This document shows positions 60,419-64,000 of a stretch of DNA of 64,000 nt, in pieces (within the stretch, counting starts at the first letter, position 1; each line of letters opens with the position of its first letter). The stretch is from Niveispirillum sp. (lineage in GTDB: Bacteria > Pseudomonadota > Alphaproteobacteria > Azospirillales > Azospirillaceae): assembly GCF_017996735.1 (NCBI RefSeq), contig NZ_JAGOGJ010000002.1, positions 144,022-208,021 on the forward strand. The letters are read 5' to 3'. The translations under genes were made by a program, and so were the position numbers. The notes below the pieces were generated by a model. The model searched no databases and had not been told where the DNA came from. It saw nothing but the letters and a program-made list of their open reading frames with translations.

Positions 60419-63400
60419 ATGACCATCGAAAATAAGAAGGCGGCAGCAATTCTCCGCCGTCAGCTATCCGCTTTGAATCTCGGTACGGGTGCCCTGGCGC
60501 TCGCCATTGCGTCTTCCTGGGCCATCCCGGCCGTAGCGCAGCAGACGACCTCGTCCATGACGGGTCAGATCACCACCGCTTCGGGTGCGCCGGCCGCCGG
60601 CGCCGAGGTCACGATCGTCCATACGCCGTCGGGCACGCGCTCCGTCACCACCGTGAACGAGGGCGGCCGCTTCCAGGCTGGCGGTCTGCGTGTGGGCGGT
60701 CCCTACACCGTGACCATCACCGCTTCCGGCACCGAACCGCAGGTACTCGAAGGCATCTTCATCTCCCTGGGCGAGCCGTTCGCCCTGGATCTGGCGCTGG
60801 GCGCCAAGATGCAAGAGATCGTGGTGACCGGCGAACGCGCCGCGGCCGAGACGGTTGGCATCGGCACGAATTTCGGCCAGCAGCAGATCAACAATGCGCC
60901 GTCCATCAGCCGCGATCTGAAGGACATCATCCGCAACGATCCGAAGGTCTATATCGACGTCACCAATTCCGGTGCCATCCAGATCGCCGGCTCCAGCAAC
61001 CGCTTCAACAGCCTGACCATCGACGGCGTGAAGCAGAACGACGATTTCGGCCTGAATGCCGGTGGCTATCCGACCCAGCGCTCGCCGCTGTCGATCGACG
61101 CCATCGAAGGCCTGTCGGTGCTGACCGCCCCCTATGACGTGGAATATTCCGGCTTCCAGGGCGGCACGATCAACATCGTCACCAAGTCGGGCGAAAACAC
61201 CCCGCACGGCTCCTTCTATTACTATTATGGCGATGACAGCCTGTCGGGCGACCGCTCGGGTAACAACCGCAACCTGATCAGCCCCTACAAGGAAAAGACC
61301 TGGGGCGGTTCGCTGGGTGGCGCTCTGGTCGAAGACAAGCTGTTCTTCTACACGAGCTACGAGAAGTTCAAGAGCCAGGCTCCGGTGGTGTTCGGCACCC
61401 AGGACAGCGGTCTGGGCAACCCGGTCCAGGGTGTCACCTCTGCCCAGGTGGCGCAGATCCGCGCCATCGCCCAGTCCGTCTATGGCTATGACACGCTGGA
61501 CCTGCCCAATGGCAGTCTGCCGGAAGAGGATGAGAAGATCCTCGCCAAGCTGGACTGGAACATCAGCGACGATCACCGCGCGTCGTTCGCCTATCAGCGT
61601 AACGAGGGCAACAATATCCGCGACGGCGCGTCCAGCACCAGCGCCACGCCGCGCACGCTGTCCTTGCAGTCGAACTATTACGATTACACCCAGATCATGG
61701 ACAGCTACTCGTTCCAGCTGTTCTCCGACTGGACGTCCGACTTCTCCACCGAGGTCAAGGTGGCCCGCAAGGAAGTGGACAGCCTGCGCCTGCCGCTGAA
61801 CGGCCTGGGCTTTGGCGAGATGCGCATCAGCACCAACCCGACCGGCCTGGCGGTGAACAACACCAACTATGGCCAGGTCGTTATCGGTCCTGACATCTCC
61901 TCGCACAGCAACGTGCTGAGCACGAAGACCGACAGCGCCAAGCTGAAGGGCACCTACCTGCTGGGCGATCACAAGATCACCGGCGGCTACGAATACGAGA
62001 ACGTCGACTACTACAATCTGTTCCTGCAGCGCAGCCTGGGCTATTGGGAGTTCGCCTCCATCGAGGCCTTCCAGAACCGCACGGCCCAGCGCTTCCGGTA
62101 CGCCAACGCCGTTTCCGGCAACCCGGAAGATGCGGCGGCGAAGTGGGACTACACCGTCCACTCGTTCTACCTGCAGGATACGTGGGACGTCACCCCGGAC
62201 TTCCAGCTCCAGGGCGGTCTGCGCTACGAGCTGTACAAGACCGACGATGCGCCGCTGGCCAACGCCAACTTCCTCACGCGCTACGGCTTCTCCAACAACG
62301 CGACGATCGATGGCGTCGATCTGTGGCTGCCGCGCTTGGGCTTCACCTATGACGCGACGGAAAGCACGGTCGTCCGCGGTGGCGCCGGCCTGTTCTCCGG
62401 CACCGGTGCGGCCGTGTGGCTGTCCAACGGCTACAGCAATGACGGTGTGACCCAGCGTTCGTTGGATATCACCCGTCCGAGCACCGGTACGGTACCCGCC
62501 AACAACGCCCTGCTGCTGAACGGCGTCACCGGTCAGGTGCCCGGCGCTGCGACCACCCGCCTGACGACCGTCGGCGAAGGCTTCGTCAACGCGCTCGACC
62601 CGAACTACAAGATGCCGTCCTCCTGGAAGTTCAGCCTGGCTGTCGACCAGAAGGTGGATATCCCGGTCCTGGGTGACGACTGGCTGTTCACCGCCGAGGC
62701 GATCTATACCCGCGTGAAGGACGCCAACTTCTATCGTGACCTGCGTCTGGTGAAGACCGGCACGGCCCCCGATGGCCGCCCGATCTACAGCCAGAACATC
62801 CAGGCCGGCGATACGCGCGGCAATGGCTCCGACCTGTTGCTGACCAACACCGACAAGGGCAAGAGCCTGATCCTGACCCTGTACGGTTCCAAGTACTGGT
62901 CGACGGATTACGGCGATGTCGATTTCGGTGCCGGCTACGCCTTCCAGGACAGCAAGGATGCCAGCCAGGGCACCAGCTCGGTGGCCGGCTCCAACTACGA
63001 GCAGTTCGTGACCACCGATCCGAACACGGATCTGCTGGGCACCTCGTCCTACGAGACGAAGCATCGCTTCACGGCGAACACCAGCTATAGCATCGAATAT
63101 TTCGATGGCTTCAAGTCGTCCCTGTCGCTGTTCGGTCAGGCTTACTCCGGCAAGCCCTACACGTTCAGCTTCACCTGCGCCAACACGGCCACCAACAACC
63201 CGTTCGGCGATCCGGCCTGCCGGTCCAGCCGCTCGCGTCAGGCCATGTATGTGCCGACCGGCGCCAGCGACCCGCTGGTCAACTGGACGGCTACCGGCTC
63301 GGTCACGGCCGCGCAGATGGATGCCTATATCCAGCGCAACGGTCTGGAAAAGTATCGTGGCGGCATCATTCCGCGCGGCGCGTTCGAGAGCTCCTGGACC

Positions 63401-63679
63401 TATTCGGTCGATGCCAAGCTGGCCCAGGAAATCCCGGCGCCGATCGAAGGCCACAAGGCCATCCTGACCCTGGACATCCTGAACCTGACCAACCTACTGA
63501 ACAAGGATTGGGGCCGTCAGGAAGCGGTGCCGTTCTTCCAGTCGATCGCCGGCCCGCAGGCGACGATCGGGCCCGATGGCAAGTATGTCTTCACGTCCGT
63601 CGGTCGCGACGTGACCGAACAACTGAGCAACCGCGCTTCGGTGTGGAAGATCCAGTTGGGTGTGAAGTACGAGTTCTGA
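60419..63679 (+). CDS. Oar-like TonB-dependent receptor with carboxypeptidase-regulatory domain
   Basis: I start at ATG 60419 (1086 residues). The signal peptide ends near AVAQQT. Residues ~45-125 form a carboxypeptidase-regulatory-like (CarboxypepD_reg) beta-sandwich (SMTGQITTASGAPAAGAEV). The TonB box region is near QEIVVTGER, the plug follows (about 150-280, SLTIDGVKQNDDF), and the rest is the 22-stranded barrel ending in KYEF, the usual outer-membrane C-terminal Phe. Codon use is biased to frequent codons, suggesting high expression. The upstream Pho-box array suggests induction by phosphate starvation. The substrate is not known. Confidence 0.92.
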   Translation: MTIENKKAAAILRRQLSALNLGTGALALAIASSWAIPAVAQQTTSSMTGQITTASGAPAAGAEVTIVHTPSGTRSVTTVNEGGRFQAGGLRVGGPYTVTITASGTEPQVLEGIFISLGEPFALDLALGAKMQEIVVTGERAAAETVGIGTNFGQQQINNAPSISRDLKDIIRNDPKVYIDVTNSGAIQIAGSSNRFNSLTIDGVKQNDDFGLNAGGYPTQRSPLSIDAIEGLSVLTAPYDVEYSGFQGGTINIVTKSGENTPHGSFYYYYGDDSLSGDRSGNNRNLISPYKEKTWGGSLGGALVEDKLFFYTSYEKFKSQAPVVFGTQDSGLGNPVQGVTSAQVAQIRAIAQSVYGYDTLDLPNGSLPEEDEKILAKLDWNISDDHRASFAYQRNEGNNIRDGASSTSATPRTLSLQSNYYDYTQIMDSYSFQLFSDWTSDFSTEVKVARKEVDSLRLPLNGLGFGEMRISTNPTGLAVNNTNYGQVVIGPDISSHSNVLSTKTDSAKLKGTYLLGDHKITGGYEYENVDYYNLFLQRSLGYWEFASIEAFQNRTAQRFRYANAVSGNPEDAAAKWDYTVHSFYLQDTWDVTPDFQLQGGLRYELYKTDDAPLANANFLTRYGFSNNATIDGVDLWLPRLGFTYDATESTVVRGGAGLFSGTGAAVWLSNGYSNDGVTQRSLDITRPSTGTVPANNALLLNGVTGQVPGAATTRLTTVGEGFVNALDPNYKMPSSWKFSLAVDQKVDIPVLGDDWLFTAEAIYTRVKDANFYRDLRLVKTGTAPDGRPIYSQNIQAGDTRGNGSDLLLTNTDKGKSLILTLYGSKYWSTDYGDVDFGAGYAFQDSKDASQGTSSVAGSNYEQFVTTDPNTDLLGTSSYETKHRFTANTSYSIEYFDGFKSSLSLFGQAYSGKPYTFSFTCANTATNNPFGDPACRSSRSRQAMYVPTGASDPLVNWTATGSVTAAQMDAYIQRNGLEKYRGGIIPRGAFESSWTYSVDAKLAQEIPAPIEGHKAILTLDILNLTNLLNKDWGRQEAVPFFQSIAGPQATIGPDGKYVFTSVGRDVTEQLSNRASVWKIQLGVKYEF

Positions 63680-63711
63680 TCCTGACCGAAATCAGATCAG
63701 TGATCTTGGGG

Positions 63712-63739
63712 AAAGGGCGGCCTTCGGGCCGCCCTTTTT
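63712..63739 (+). terminator. Rho-independent terminator after the TonB receptor
   Basis: GGGCGGCC and GGCCGCCC enclose a stable TTCG tetraloop; TTTTT follows, with AAA on the other side. Confidence 0.95.
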
Positions 63740-63825
63740 CGTTATGGCTGGCCTGCGCCGGTAACAATCTTTCTATATCCTCCGGGCAGTATCGGATTTG
63801 GGGGTATTTTGGTAAATTTGTATCC

Positions 63826-64000
63826 ATGATCGCCATGTCCGACACCCCGGCCGAACGCCGCACGCATCCGCGTACCCCGACCGAACCCATTTATCTGATG
63901 GTTGCCGGCCGCCCCGCCCGTCTGCTCGACTGGTCGTTCGGGGGGCTGCGTGTGCGTCCGGAGGATCGGGGCGGCCGGCAACCATCAGATAAATGGGTTC
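63826..64000 (+). CDS. PilZ-domain protein (3' truncated by window)
   Basis: The ATG at 63826 (or 63835) opens a frame that runs off the window end. The first ~45 residues contain ERRTHPRTPTEPIYLMV and RLLDWSFGGLRV, matching the start of a PilZ domain: the RxxxR-type arginines and the (D/N)xSxxG motif that bind cyclic di-GMP. The bases from 63967 are an exact inverted copy of 63883-63916, so the last ~11 residues may be an artefact. Confidence 0.7.
   Translation, partial: MIAMSDTPAERRTHPRTPTEPIYLMVAGRPARLLDWSFGGLRVRPEDRGGRQPSDKWV
63883..64000. repeat. Exact 34-bp inverted repeat at the window end
   Basis: 63883-63916 equals the reverse complement of 63967-64000, with 50 bp between the arms. 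One arm lies inside PilZ coding sequence. Confidence 0.95.

Noticed and set aside
1..64000. tRNA, rRNA, prophage or intact insertion sequence
   Set aside because: No cloverleaf-like sequence, transposase, integrase or phage structural gene was recognised by eye; a dedicated search could still find a tRNA.

Overview
This is a GC-rich window packed with genes on both strands. Gene content suggests an aerobic or microaerobic Gram-negative alphaproteobacterium, probably Rhodospirillales/Azospirillaceae. The reasons are a complete cbb3 oxidase operon with a FixK-type box, an Oar-like TonB-dependent receptor, Tat-exported PhoX and PhoD phosphatases, and GTG starts with ATGA/GTGA overlaps. The genus assignment is an inference. 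I saw no tRNA, rRNA, CRISPR array, prophage or intact insertion sequence.

Layout. (1) 1-14957: the 3' part of a giant secreted repeat protein (haemagglutinin-like, YDG/MBG repeats), a coupled TPR-CHAT lipoprotein, a small exported protein, a CHASE2 adenylate/guanylate cyclase and a stand-alone cyclic-nucleotide-binding protein. This looks like one envelope or adhesion signalling module. (2) 14958-26508: an alpha/beta hydrolase, a LacI-type regulator, an Sfp-type phosphopantetheinyl transferase, an M1 aminopeptidase with a small exported partner, an autotransporter, a polysaccharide deacetylase and a DUF2189 membrane protein. (3) 26509-35392: a repeat-rich spacer followed by ccoNOQP and ccoGHIS plus a tiny membrane protein. 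(4) 35494-40550: an HTH protein, an orphan ParB-like protein, a GAF protein, an MHS-family transporter and a LuxR-type response regulator. (5) 40621-45333: a BMP-type nucleoside ABC transporter operon on the minus strand. (6) 45606-49617: PhoX and PhoD. (7) 49622-56807: a DesK/DesR-like two-component pair, a symporter-histidine kinase-receiver hybrid and small membrane proteins including DedA. (8) 57133-64000: a small protein, a palindromic repeat cluster, a nucleoside 2-deoxyribosyltransferase coupled to CpdB, a large Oar-like TonB receptor and the start of a PilZ protein.

How the genes fit together. The right third carries a phosphate and nucleotide scavenging theme: PhoX, PhoD, periplasmic CpdB, a nucleoside-type ABC importer, a deoxyribosyltransferase and a TonB receptor. 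The receptor has a clear Pho-box-like array (11-bp period) upstream, and PhoX has a weaker one. The left end looks like a surface exoprotein with a protease-like CHAT partner and its own cyclic-nucleotide circuit; this is the best candidate for an undescribed system. Several families of palindromic intergenic repeats recur across the window. The last 34 bases are an exact inverted copy of 63883-63916, which may be an assembly fold-back.
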